In this document: positions 53,147-64,000 of the stretch, in pieces
Layout: every line of letters starts with the position of its first letter
How positions within the stretch are numbered: the first letter of the stretch is position 1
From: Trichosphaerium sp. ATCC 40318
Lineage: Eukaryota > Discosea > Flabellinia > Trichosidae
NCBI GenBank assembly: GCA_038496445.1
Contig: JALMLS010000577.1
Coordinates: 186,001 to 250,000 of the forward strand
Length of the DNA stretch: 64,000 nt
Reading direction: 5' to 3'
Notes under the pieces: generated by a model
Database searches by the model: none
What the model was told of the DNA's origin: nothing
What the model saw: only the letters and a program-made list of their open reading frames with translations
Program-made: the position numbers and the translations under genes

Positions 53147-55089
53147 TTTTTATAAAGACATTTATTATTCATCACTCTTTCTTGGGGTAAAAAAAAATTT
53201 TGGTGAACACTTCACAGCAATTGCACACTTCGCAAACGTTACACTTCAATTTCCGGAAGGAGTTACTAGCTGATAGCTTTAACGGAAAATACAGCGTTTA
53301 CAACATAATTTCACCTGTGTTTACATTTCCAGATAATCCGTTTATCCGATTATCAATAAGAAGTAGAGTCTTTTATCACCCAGTTTAGCCAGGACATCGT
53401 GTACGATGCCTATTGCCATCACCTACACGTAAGTTTTCTTACGACATTGCAAACTTGCAATACCTCAAAGCAAAACTATCGCCTAGTCCACATTTGAGGA
53501 TAACACATATTCAACAAAGGCATCTTGGGAATCCCTCAGACCCAGCGCCAGCTTTTGTATGAACTTGTACTTGTTGGTTGTAGTGTGGTTGGGAGTTGTG
53601 CAACTCAGGAAGAATGACACATCGTCAACTAACGTTTTTTGGTAACACTAACGTGAGAGCTCGCCTTCATCAAATGATGTTAACTTGTGTTCTGTTCTTG
53701 CTCTTAGATTCCAGATTTCTGTTGGGCTACATTACAGTGGTAATACGCCAATAGAAACACAAAAAATATTATTGTAAGTTAGAGAAAATGGTAAAGACGA
53801 AGGCTTCTTATCTCAGAAAAGAACCGGGACTTTTCAAAATACGCGTAGAAATGATGTATAATTACAACATTTACTTAATCTTGGCGCATACACTTTAATT
53901 TGCATTCATCTAAAGAAAAACCGAAAAAGAGAAATTGAAAACAGAAAAACGAAATTTCGTCAAGCTCGAGGAGTTTTGGAGCGAGTTACATTCTATAATA
54001 AAGTCCTTTCATCTACATTGTTTTTAGTTCCATTTTCCACAAGTGGAAAAAACTTGTGTTAAAAAGATATAGCGTCATAAATCACTTTGTTTAACTGTTT
54101 AGAAAAGTGTCACGCTATTTTTTCCTTCAATAGAAAGAAACGTGCTGTTAAAGGATGTAAAGGGAAAATAGCGCGAAGATAAAATCTTTTGGTTTTCTCA
54201 AAACGTCCAGAATAGTGCATTATAAAACCCTAGTGTTTCTGTTGTTTAAAATAAAATGCAAAACGTCAAAAAAAAAGTGCGCCGAAGTTCGGGATAAAGA
54301 AAGTTTGAAAAGGGAAATAAACTTGCGCGGAAACGGCGTATTAATCGGTATTTCTCTAAATTTATACTCTTGGCGGTTACCAGAGCGAGTTTGCCTTTTT
54401 GACCATTCTAAACTTTCTACAACCACGAAATTTGGTGTTTTTGATATTGTCCCGCTGTATTTAGACTCTAAACTCTTGTATTGAAATTTAGAGTTGTGAA
54501 CTACGTATTAACACTAATAAACAAAAAAAAGTTGTGCACTTGTGTAAGGAAAGTTTTCGCTACATCCCAAGAATAAATACTAGAAGCGTCTCTAGTATAC
54601 TCCGCCGATAAAGAGTGAAATAAGCTGTAAACGTAAAAAAAAAATTCCCAACCTACTAAGAAACGTTAGTTGTGGGTTTTTTAACGCCTCGCATCGAATT
54701 GAGCGCTTACGCTCGACTTGGAAATAAATTTGTTTGTCGCTATCGATTCTCACTTTTGCCCTTCTCTACAAATTTTTGTATTGGTCGTGTATCACTCCAT
54801 TACCGGGCTAAGAACGTGTAACACAGTATTTAACGGGGTTTGCGAACATAAAGCCCGTGCATGTCTAGTGTCAAGTAGAACAATCTTGTTGAAGTTAAAT
54901 ACCAGGCGCTCAATAGCGTATTTTCGGGTGCAATGATGATGCCAGCAAACGCCGGGCGGAATTTCGGAGCTCGTTTCCATTCTAAATCTGAGGAATTTTG
55001 CCATGCAAATTCTGCTTATTTGTTAAAAAACACCTCTGTGTGCCCATTAATGCTATACACAGCTAATTAATTTATAATAAATTAACAAA
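53147..55089. other. 1.9 kb gene-poor region
   Basis: The longest gap in the window. Short open frames occur on both strands but none has splice-supported continuation or known motifs. Small inverted repeats are present: TTTTCCAC-AA-GTGGAAAA at 54033-54050, CTAGA-AGCGTC-TCTAG near 54580 and GAGCG-CTTA-CGCTC near 54700. A non-coding RNA gene or the promoter of the downstream giant gene could lie here; nothing is proven. Confidence 0.4.
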
Positions 55090-58000
55090 ATGGCACAATG
55101 GGGAGAACCTAGTATTGATAAAAATGTCTGGATTAAAGTTCAGAACAAGGTTCGTTGCTAAACTCCTTTTACCTTAAACTTTTAACCGACGCCCTGCGCG
55201 GTACTTTTCGAAACGTTTTGCACTGTTTTTGCTGCTCGGAGCGATCTGCTGCAGAATCTTTTGCGAAACTGCTTAAGCAGACGCCCTGTTGCACTACAAC
55301 CACACTGGCGGTGCACGCCTTTAACTTCGCAGTCTTTTTAACAACCAACCGCCGAGAAACCGATCTTATAAATTTTGTCTTTGAGCGGCATTGGTTGTTG
55401 CCTATGCAGCGCTCGCACTGCTTTCGTATTTCTAGCAACCCCTTTTACCGTTTTTTTGGTTTTGGACACAACTTTGCTCATTTTTCTATTAGGCGTTTGC
55501 AAGATGGGTCAACCATACGCTCTCCAAACGCTCACTAACGGTTAGCGAAGGAAACTTCGCAGAGGATCTCAAGTCTGGTGCGTAATTATTCGAGTTTTTT
55601 TTTTTTTTTTTCGTTGTTACGACGTTTTATCGGTTTGGGCAACGACCCTAATTGTCGAATACTCTGTGTACATTCGCTCACATTGCTCTAGGTGTTATTC
55701 TAGTCGCCCTACTAGAAGAACTTACTGGCAAGAGCATCAAATCTAAAACCGAACCTAAACACAACATACAAATGCGAGAAAACATTCAAGCCGCCCTCGA
55801 CTTTCTTGCTTCCGAAAAAGTAAAAATGTATGGTGTTTCAAGCTCTCTTATACACGACGGTAATCGCACCATGGTTTTGGGATTACTTTCTACTATCACA
55901 AAGACATACCTCATTAGCAAAGGTTCGTTTACTGTTTGGCGGTTTTTCCTTTTCGTCTTTTTTCTCGCTTTCCATATTTGGACGCTAGTTTGTTCCACTG
56001 ACTAATGCGCTGTAGATTTGCAAAGTTGGTGTAACGCCACTGTTGCAGAGGCTGATTCTTCTCTATCAATTGAAAACTTTCGTAACAGTTGGTCTGATGG
56101 CCGATTGTTCGCTGCTCTTGTCAACAAAGCAAAGCCCGGCTCTGTTGATGCTAGCTCTTTTGTAGAGGTACGGAAATATATTTATTCTTTTCAATATTGG
56201 TTTGTCTTATGCTTACTCGTTGTCAGACTGAAGATAAAAACACAGCCTTGAAACAAACAAAAGCTGTTTTCGATAAAATTAAATCGTTAGGTATTCCTGC
56301 ATTTATGGATGCTGATGATGTCGTTACTGCCCCAGACGCCATCTGCATTCGCATGCAAATATCTGCTATCAGAAACTATGTACGCAACCGCTAGAATTTT
56401 TTTTTTCGTTTCTGTTACTCTAAACTCACGTTGTGCTAGGTTGAAAAAGATTCTTCTTCGTCCTCCAGCTCGTCCTCCAGCTCTTCCTCTGGATCTGGTA
56501 AAGGAAAAGCTAAAGGTGGCTTCGGCGTAAGTGTCGGTGGTAAAGCCGATCTTGACGTTAAAGTTGGTGGTGACGTAGATGTTGATGCGTCTGCTGGTGC
56601 CTCTCTCGGAATTGGCGGAAAAGCAAAAGGTGGCGCTGATGTCGATGTCGGTGGAGATATCGGTCTTGGCGGCAAAGGAAAAGCCAAAGGCGGTGTTGAT
56701 GCTGACATCAAAGTCGGTGGAGATATCGGTCTAGGCGGCAAAGGAAAAGGAAAAGCCAAAGGTGGCTTCGGCGTGAGCCTCGGAGGTAAAGGAAGTGGAT
56801 CATCATCCTCGTCCTCCAGCTCCAGCGGCTCTGGATCCGGTAAAGGAAAAGCCAAAGGCGGTTTCGGATTGAGCGTTGGTGGTGGCCTTGGTGGCAAAGG
56901 AAAAGCCAAAGGCGGTGCTGATGTAAAAGTTGGCGGTGATATTGACCTTGGTGGAAAAGCCAAAGGTGGCGCTGATGTCGGTGGTGATATTGACCTCGGC
57001 GGAAAAGCTAAAGGTGGTGTCGATGCTGATGTTAAAGTCGGTGGCGGTCTCGGATTTGGCGGAAAAGGAAAAGCCAAAGGCGGCGCCGATGCAGATATTA
57101 AAATCGGTGGCGGTCTTGGCGGCAAAGTGAGTTACTTTTATACCTTTTAAAATTGCTTGTCTAAATTGTATTTAGGGAAAAGGAAAAGCCAAGGGCGGTT
57201 TCGGCGTTAGCCTCGGAGGTAAGGGAAGTGGATCATCTTCTTCCTCTTCTAGCTCCAGCGGCTCTGGATCCGGTAAAGGAAAAGCCAAAGGCGGTTTCGG
57301 ATTGAGCGTTGGCGGCAAAGGAAAAGCCAAAGGCGGTGTCGATGCTGATATTAAAGTCGGTGGAGATATCGGTCTTGGCGGCAAAGGAAAAGCCAAAGGC
57401 GGTGCTGATGCTGATGTCAAAGTTGGTGGCGGTCTCGGTCTAGGCGGTAAAGGAAAAGCCAAAGGTGGCGCTGATGTTGACGCTGATATTAAAATTGGTG
57501 GCGGTCTAGGCGGCAAGGTACTGTTTTTGGTTTCAGAGTTTTTTTTGTTACCCGTTACTCACTTTTATTTAGGGAAAAGGAAAAGCCAAAGGCGGTATTA
57601 GCCTCGGTTTTGGAGGTAAGGGATCAGGTTCATCCTCGTCCTCCAGCTCCAGCTCTGGATCCGGTAAAGGAAAAGCTAAAGGCGGTTTCGGATTGAGCGT
57701 TGGTGGCAAAGGAAAAGCCAAAGGCGGTGTTGATGCTGATATCAAAGTCGGTGGAGATATCGGTCTTGGAGGCAAAGGAAAAGCCAAAGGTGGTGTTGAT
57801 GTAGACGCTGATGTCAAAGTCAAGAAACCAAAAGGTAAAGCCAAGGGTGGTATTAGCCTCGGTTTTGGTGGTAAAGGATCAGGATCATCCTCCTCTTCTT
57901 CATCTTCTGGCTCCGGCTCAGGAAAGGGCAAAGCTAAAGGCGGTTTCGGCCTAAGCGTTGGCGGTAAAGGAAAAGCCAAAGGCGGTGTTGATGCTGATAT

Positions 58001-61000
58001 CAAAGTCGGTGGCGATGTTGATGCTGATGTAAAACTTGGCGGCAAAGGAAAAGTCAAGGGCAAAAAGGCCAAAGGCGGTTTCGGATTTGGCGGCAAAGGC
58101 AAAGGAAAAGCCAAAGGCGGTGTCAGCGTTGATGTAGATGCTGATGTCAAAGTCAAGGGTAAAAAACCAAAGGGTAAAGCCAAGGGCGGTCTTAAAATGT
58201 CGATGAAAGGCAAAAAAGGAAAGAAGCCTAAAGGAAAGAAAGTAAAAGCCAGTGGTGGCCTTGACTTGAATGCTGGAGGCGATGCCAAAATCAAAGTACG
58301 TTCTCGCTATTATTCTTTCCTTGTCTAGTTTACAATTTCTCACCTATTACTAGGGCAAAGGAAAAGCTAAAGGCGGTGTTGACGTTGATGCCAAGATTGG
58401 CGGTGATGTTGATGCTGACATTAAGGTCGGTGGTGGCCTTGGTGGCAAGGTAATAGTTAATAAATTTATAATTATTAATCGATGTGCTCTAAAACTTCTG
58501 TTAGGGAAAAGGAAAAGCTAAAGGTGGTATCAGCCTCGGCTTCGGTGGAAAAGGATCAGGATCTTCCTCCTCCTCTTCTTCATCTTCTGGCTCCGGCTCA
58601 GGAAAGGGCAAAGCTAAAGGCGGTTTCGGTCTAAGCGTTGGCGGCAAAGGAAAAGCCAAAGGCGGTGTCGATGCTGATATTAAAGTCGGTGGCGATGTTG
58701 ATGCTGACCTCAAGGTCAAGGGCAAAAAGCCTAAAGGCAAAGGCGGTTTAGGCTTCGGCGGTAAAGGAAAAGCCAAGGGTGGTGTTGATGTCGATGTAGA
58801 TGCTGATGTCAAAGTCAAGGTACATATTTTTTACCTTTGAATGAGAACTTGTAATTTGACGGTTTATTTGTAGGGCAAAAAGCCAAAAGGCAAAGCTAAA
58901 GGCGGAATCAGCCTCGGTTTCGGTGGAAAAGGATCAGGATCATCATCCTCTTCTTCCTCATCTGGCTCTGGAAAGGGCAAAGCTAAAGGCGGTTTCGGAT
59001 TCGGTCTTGGCGGTAAAGGAAAAGCCAAGGGCGGTATTGACGTTGATGTTGATGCTAACGTTGGTGGAGATGTCGACGCTGATGTCAAAGTCGGTGGCGA
59101 TGTTGATGCTGACCTCAAGGTCAAAGGCAAAAAACCTAAAGCCAAGGGTGGTTTCGGATTCGGTGGCAAAGGCAAAGCTAAAGGCGGCGTAGACGTCGAT
59201 GTTGATGCTGATGTCAAGGTCAAGGTATGTATTTGTACTCCTCTTTTTTCAAGAACTTACCTAAACTCAGGGAAAGAAACCTAAAGGAAAAGCTAAAGGC
59301 GGTATCAGCCTTGGCTTCGGTGGAAAAGGGTCAGGATCATCATCCTCTTCCTCATCCTCTGGCTCAGGCTCAGGAAAGGGCAAAGCTAAGGGTGGCTTCG
59401 GATTCGGTCTTGGTGGCAAAGGAAAAGCCAAGGGCGGTCTTGATGTCGATGCTGACGTAAATGTCGGTGGTGATGTCGACGCTGATGTCAAAGTCGGTGG
59501 TGATGTTGACGCTGACCTCAAGGTCAAAGGTAAAAAGCCTAAAGGCAAGGGCGGCTTCGGATTTGGAGGCAAAGGAAAAGCCAAGGGTGGTGTTGATGTA
59601 GACGTAGATGCTGACGTCAAAGTCAAAAAGCCAAAAGGAAAGGCCAAAGGCGGTATCAGCCTCGGTTTCGGTGGTAAAGGATCAGGATCATCATCCTCCT
59701 CTTCATCTTCCGGCTCTGGAAAGGGTAAAGCCAAAGGCGGTTTCGGATTCGGTCTTGGCGGCAAAGGAAAAGCCAAGGGCGGTATTGATGTTGACGCTGA
59801 TGTCAAAGTCGGTGGCGATGTCGATGTTGATGCCGATGTCAAGGTCAAAGGCAAGAAACCAAAAGGAAAAGGTGGTTTCGGCTTTGGCGGTAAAGGCAAA
59901 GCTAAAGGTGGTGTTGATGTTGATGTAGACGCCGATGTAAAAGTCAAGGTACATATCTTTCACATTTGATGGCTCGTAATTTGACTGGTTGTTGTTTAGG
60001 GCAAAAAACCAAAAGGCAAAGCTAAAGGTGGAATCAGCCTTGGTTTCGGTGGAAAAGGATCAGGATCATCATCCTCTTCTTCCTCATCTGGCTCTGGAAA
60101 GGGCAAAGCTAAAGGCGGTTTCGGATTCGGTCTTGGTGGCAAAGGAAAAGCCAAGGGCGGTATTGATGTCGACGCTGACGTAAAGGTCGGTGGTGATGTC
60201 GATGTTGACGCTGACGTCAAAGTCAAGGTATGACAAACTTTTTTTGATATTACGGAGGAACCTTTTCTCACATAGTTTAGGGTAAAAAACCAAAAGGCAA
60301 AGGCGGTTTCGGCTTCGGCGGCAAAGGAAAAGCCAAGGGTGGCGTTGATGTTGACGTAGATGCTGACGTAAAAGTCAAAGGCAAAAAGCCAAAGGGCAAA
60401 GCCAAGGGCGGAATCAGCCTAGGCTTCGGTGGTAAAGGATCAGGTTCATCCTCTTCCTCTTCCTCATCCGGCTCTGGAAAGGGTAAAGCCAAGGGCGGTT
60501 TCGGATTCGGCCTCGGCGGTAAAGGAAAAGCCAAGGGCGGTATTGATGTCGATGCTGACGTAAAGGTCGGTGGTGATGTCGATGTTGACGCTGATGTCAA
60601 AGTCAAGGTATGACAAACTTTTTAGTAATATGAACTTTTTCTCATATTGTTTAGGGTAAAAAACCAAAAGGCAAAGGCGGTTTCGGTTTTGGCGGTAAAG
60701 GAAAAGCCAAGGGTGGTGTTGATGTTGATGTCGATGCTGACGTCAACCTCAAAGGCAAGAAGCCAAAAGGTAAAGCGAAAGGCGGAATCAGTCTTGGTTT
60801 CGGTGGAAAAGGATCAGGATCATCATCCTCCTCTTCATCTTCCGGCTCTGGAAAGGGTAAAGCCAAAGGCGGTTTCGGATTCGGTCTTGGCGGCAAAGGA
60901 AAAGCCAAGGGCGGTATTGATGTTGACGCTGATGTCAAAGTCGGTGGCGATGTCGATGTTGACGCTGATGTTAAAGTCAAGGTATGTTTAATAGCTATTG

Positions 61001-64000
61001 CTTTATATGTAACTTTTTCTCACGTTCTTTAGGGCAAGAAACCAAAAGGAAAAGGCGGTTTCGGCTTTGGCGGTAAAGGAAAAGCCAAGGGTGGTGTTGA
61101 TGTCGATATTGATGCTGATGTCGATGCTGATGTAAACCTCAAAGGCAAAAAGCCAAAAGGCAAAGCCAAAGGCGGAATTAGCCTTGGTTTTGGTGGTAAA
61201 GGATCAGGATCATCCTCCTCTTCTTCATCCTCAGGCTCAGGAAAAGGCAAAGCTAAGGGTGGCTTCGGATTCGGCCTTGGCGGCAAAGGAAAAGCCAAGG
61301 GCGGTATTGATGTTGATGCTGACGTCAAAGTCGGTGGCGATGTCGATGTTGATGCTGATGTCAAGGTCAAAGGCAAGAAACCAAAAGGCAAAGGTGGTTT
61401 CGGCTTTGGTGGCAAAGGAAAGGCCAAGGGCGGCGTTGATGTTGATGTAGACGCTGATGTCAAAGTCGGTGGCGACGTTGATTTGAAAGGCAAAAAGAAA
61501 AAGCACAGTGGTGGTTTCCATCTTGGATTCGGTAAAGGCAAGCATGGCAAAGGAAAAGCCAAAGGTGGTTTGGACGTAGATGCTGATGTAGATGTTGATG
61601 CTGATGTCAAAGTAAAGGTACTGTATTTTTATAAGCAATGTTGCCCTTGCTTACTTTTTTTAGGGCAAAAAGCCAAAAGGCAAAGCTAAAGGCGGAATCA
61701 GCCTCGGTTTCGGTGGAAAAGGATCAGGATCATCATCCTCTTCTTCCTCATCTGGCTCTGGAAAGGGCAAAGCTAAAGGCGGTTTCGGATTCGGTCTTGG
61801 TGGCAAAGGAAAAGCCAAGGGCGGTATTGATGTCGACGCTGACGTAAAGGTCGGTGGCGATGTCGATGTTGATGCTGATGTCAAGGTCAAAGGCAAGAAA
61901 CCAAAAGGCAAAGGTGGTTTCGGCTTCGGCGGCAAAGGAAAAGCCAAGGGTGGCGTGGATGTCGATGTAGACGCTGACCTTGATGCTGACGTGAAAGTCA
62001 AAGGCAAGAAGCCAAAAGGCAAAGGCGGTATTAGCCTCGGTTTTGGCGGAAAAGGAAAGGGATCTGGATCATCATCCTCTTCTTCCTCATCCGGCTCTGG
62101 AAAGGGCAAAGCTAAAGGCGGCTTCGGATTCGGTCTTGGTGGTAAAGGAAAAGCCAAGGGCGGTATTGATGTCGACGCTGACGTAAAGGTCGGTGGTGAT
62201 GTCGATGTTGACGCTGATGTCAAAGTCAAAGGTAAAAAGCCAAAAGGAAAAGCCAAAGGTGGTATTAGCCTCGGTTTTGGCGGTAAAGGAAAGGGATCTG
62301 GATCATCATCCTCCTCTTCCTCTTCCGGCTCTGGAAAGGGCAAAGCCAAAGGCGGCTTCGGATTCGGTCTTGGCGGCAAAGGAAAAGCCAAGGGCGGTAT
62401 TGATGTTGACGCTGATGTCAAAGTTGGTGGCGATGTCGATGGAGATGTCAAACTCAAGGTATGCTTTATTAAATAATAAATTAGAATTCTAAACTTTTAT
62501 AGGGCGGCAAAGCCAAGGGTGGTGTTGATGCTGATGTAGATGTTAACCTCAAAGGCAAAAAACCAAAAGGCAAAGCCAAGGGTGGTATTAGCCTCGGCTT
62601 CGGCGGAAAAGGAAAAGGATCAGGATCATCTTCCTCTTCTTCCTCATCTGGCTCTGGAAAGGGCAAGGCCAAAGGCGGTTTCGGATTCGGTCTTGGTGGC
62701 AAAGGAAAAGCCAAGGGCGGTATTGATGTCGACGCTGACGTAAAGGTCGGTGGTGATGTCGATGTTGACGCCGATGTCAAGGTCAAAGGCAAAAAGCCAA
62801 AAGCCAAGGGAGGTGTAGACGTAGACGTTGATGCTGACCTTAAGGCTGATCGTCAGGGAAAGCGTACCTTCTCATTTGGATTCGGCAAAAAGAAGAAGCC
62901 AAAATCCCCTAAAGGTGATGTTGATGTAGATGCTGACATAAAGGTACACTTGCGAATACCTATTCTGTTTCTTACTCTACAAAGGTTGGCGGAGACGTAG
63001 ATGCTGATGTAAATTTGAAGGGCCACAAGAAGAAAAAGAGTGGTGGTTTCCATCTTGGATTCGGCAAGGGCAAACATGGCAAAGGAAAAGCCAAGGGAGG
63101 CGTTGATATTGACGTTGATGCTGATGCTGATTTAAAGCTCAAGGGCAAAAAAGCCAAGGGCGGCGCTGATGTTGATATTGATGCTGATGTCGATGCTGAC
63201 GTAAACCTCAAAGGCAAGAAGCCAAAAGGTAAAGCCAAAGGTGGTATCAGCCTCGGTTTCGGTGGAAAAGGAAAGGGATCAGGATCATCATCCTCCTCTT
63301 CTTCATCCTCAGGCTCAGGAAAGGGCAAAGCTAAGGGTGGCTTCGGATTCGGTCTTGGTGGTAAAGGAAAAGCCAAGGGCGGTATTGACGCTGACGTTAA
63401 AGTTGGTGGCGATATTGACGGAGATGCTGACCTTAAGGTTAAGGTATTTATATCCTACAATTACTACAATTTTTTACTGACCGTGAACTAGGGCGGCAAA
63501 GTCAAAGGTGGCGTAGATGCTGATGTAGACGCTGATATTAATGTCAAGGGCAAAAAACCTAAAGGCAAGGGTGGTATCAGCCTCGGCTTTGGCGGAAAAG
63601 GAAAAGGATCAGGATCATCTTCCTCTTCTTCATCATCCTCTGGCTCTGGCTCAGGAAAGGGCAAAGCTAAGGGCGGCTTCGGATTCGGTCTTGGTGGCAA
63701 AGGAAAAGCCAAGGGCGGTATTGACGCTGACGTAAAGGTCGGTGGCGATGTCGATGTTGATGCCGATGTCAAGGTCAAAGGTAAAAAACCAAAAGGCAAA
63801 GGCAAAATCAAGGGCGGTGTAGACACTGATGCTGACGTCAAAGTAAAGGTACTGTTCTTCAACTCTTGAGATTTTGTCATTAAATATTTTTGATAGGGCG
63901 GCAAGAAGGGAAGCGGTGGTTTCCACTTCGGCTTAGGAAAAAGCAAAAAAGGCAAAAAAGCCAAGGGCGGCATTGATGTAGACGCTGATATCAAGGTCGG
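55090..64000 (+). CDS. Giant tandem-CH-domain protein with K/G/S/D/V repeats; 3' end outside window
   Basis: Start MAQWGEPSIDKNVWIKVQNK at 55090. CH1: AFARWVNHTLSKRSLTVSEG, ILVALLEELTGKSIKSKTEP, HNIQMRENIQAALDFLASEK and HDGNRTMVLGLLSTITKTYL. CH2: DLQSWCNATVAEADSSLSIE, NSWSDGRLFAALVNKAKPGS and FDKIKSLGIPAFMDADDVVT. This CH1-CH2 pair is the actin-binding module of the alpha-actinin/filamin/plakin type. From about 56440 the protein changes to low-complexity repeats built from blocks such as GKGKAKGGFGFGLGGKGKAK, GGIDVDADVKVGGDVDVDAD, KKPKGKAKGGISLGFGG and a Ser run (GSGSSSSSSSSGSG). Alternate Asp-Val strands and Lys-Gly blocks recall AHNAK-type repeats. About 2,490 residues are in the window and the frame is still open. 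All introns in the repeat part are phase 0. Probably an actin-bound cortical or extensible scaffold; the repeat part's role is unknown. Confidence 0.85.
55150..55493 (+). other. Unusually long first intron of the CH-domain gene
   Basis: 344 nt, from GTTCGT to CTATTAG, against about 50 nt for most introns here. It is less T-rich than others and contains an open frame that I judge to be chance. It could hold regulatory sequence for this gene. Confidence 0.6.
56440..64000 (+). repeat. Tandem coding repeats with in-register introns
   Basis: A unit of roughly 75-90 codons is repeated at least a dozen times: Ser-run block, GKGKAKGGFGFGLGG block, DVDADVKV blocks, KGKKPKGKAKGG block. Fifteen introns interrupt the array (57127-57175, 57518-57572, 58296-58353, 58450-58504, 58820-58873, 59225-59270, 59949-59999, 60228-60280, 60608-60654, 60982-61032, 61618-61662, 62459-62502, 62944-62984, 63444-63491, 63849-63896). 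All fall in phase 0 after a Lys codon, and all but one are followed by a Gly codon. Two variant blocks with KKHSGGFHLGFGKGKHGK occur near 61490 and 63030. Confidence 0.9.

Noticed and set aside
53200-53388. Short forward frame after the branching enzyme gene
   Set aside because: No splice continuation, no conserved motif, and composition like the surrounding intergenic DNA.
55155-55538. 127-codon forward frame at the beginning of the CH-domain gene
   Set aside because: It lies mostly inside the first intron and conflicts with the conserved CH1 frame (AFARWVNHTLSKRSL).
56436-63994. Long reverse-strand frames rich in Pro, Leu, Ser and Thr opposite the repeat region
   Set aside because: They are the antisense image of the GKAKGG and DVDADV repeats. 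They are cut at the forward introns and lack their own splice signals or known motifs.
1-64000. CRISPR arrays, bacterial operons, ribosome binding sites
   Set aside because: The window is clearly eukaryotic (spliceosomal introns, poly(A) signals). No spaced direct repeats of CRISPR type were seen.

Overview
This window comes from a compact, intron-rich nuclear genome of a eukaryote, most likely a single-celled protist. Nearly every gene is cut by short introns of about 40-60 nt. Their 5' ends favour GTACGT, GTGCGT or GTAAGT, their 3' ends are TAG or CAG, and CTAAC-like branch sites are frequent. Genes lie on both strands with short gaps, many stops are followed by AATAAA, and the start and end of the window cut through genes. 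The gene content (NPRL2, makorin, a MYCBP2-type ligase module, DOMON/cytochrome b561, tandem CH domains) points to a unikont-type protist, amoebozoan or holozoan-related. That placement is inference and I cannot name the species.

Layout. 1-4.2 kb: 3' half of an NPRL2 gene, a small secreted Cys-rich DUF4773-like gene, and a reverse-strand makorin. 5.3-11.7 kb: a conserved protein that may have a 3-methyladenine-glycosylase-like fold, a short GPI-type secreted protein (reverse), and a large three-DOMON/cytochrome b561 protein. 11.8-13.9 kb: a degenerate LINE-like remnant with an A-rich tail, next to an intronless F-box/LRR gene with near-identical repeats. 14.1-18 kb: a Nudix hydrolase, a MetE-like protein and a secreted acidic protein. 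18.1-23.7 kb: a reverse-strand carboxylic-acid-reductase-like enzyme (adenylation, carrier and reductase domains), sharing a 160 bp divergent promoter with ribosomal protein eS10. 23.9-33 kb: an ABHD13/BEM46-type hydrolase, an E3 ligase that joins RING1-IBR domains to a MYCBP2-type RING-Cys-relay module, ribosomal protein eS12, an M20 amidohydrolase and a two-span membrane protein. 33-39 kb: a small orphan gene, a hotdog thioesterase, a beta-propeller/coiled-coil protein and an adenylate kinase. 39-44.7 kb: a kelch/BTB protein whose second BTB domain is split by a very long acidic insert of NPF and D(I/A)F motifs. 45-53 kb: a large secreted GPI-type protein, a RanBP2-zinc-finger/RING protein, a small coiled-coil protein and glycogen branching enzyme. 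53.1-55.1 kb: no recognisable gene. 55.1-64 kb: a giant protein with two CH domains followed by thousands of bases of K/G/S/D/V repeats, running off the right edge.

The genes do not form a pathway. Several themes recur: ubiquitin ligases or adaptors (makorin, the RBR/RCR hybrid, F-box/LRR, kelch/BTB, RanBP2-RING), secreted or GPI-anchored Cys-rich proteins, and actin or endocytic scaffolds. Four introns read best as GC-AG rather than GT-AG, and a CACGTG palindrome recurs upstream of many start codons.
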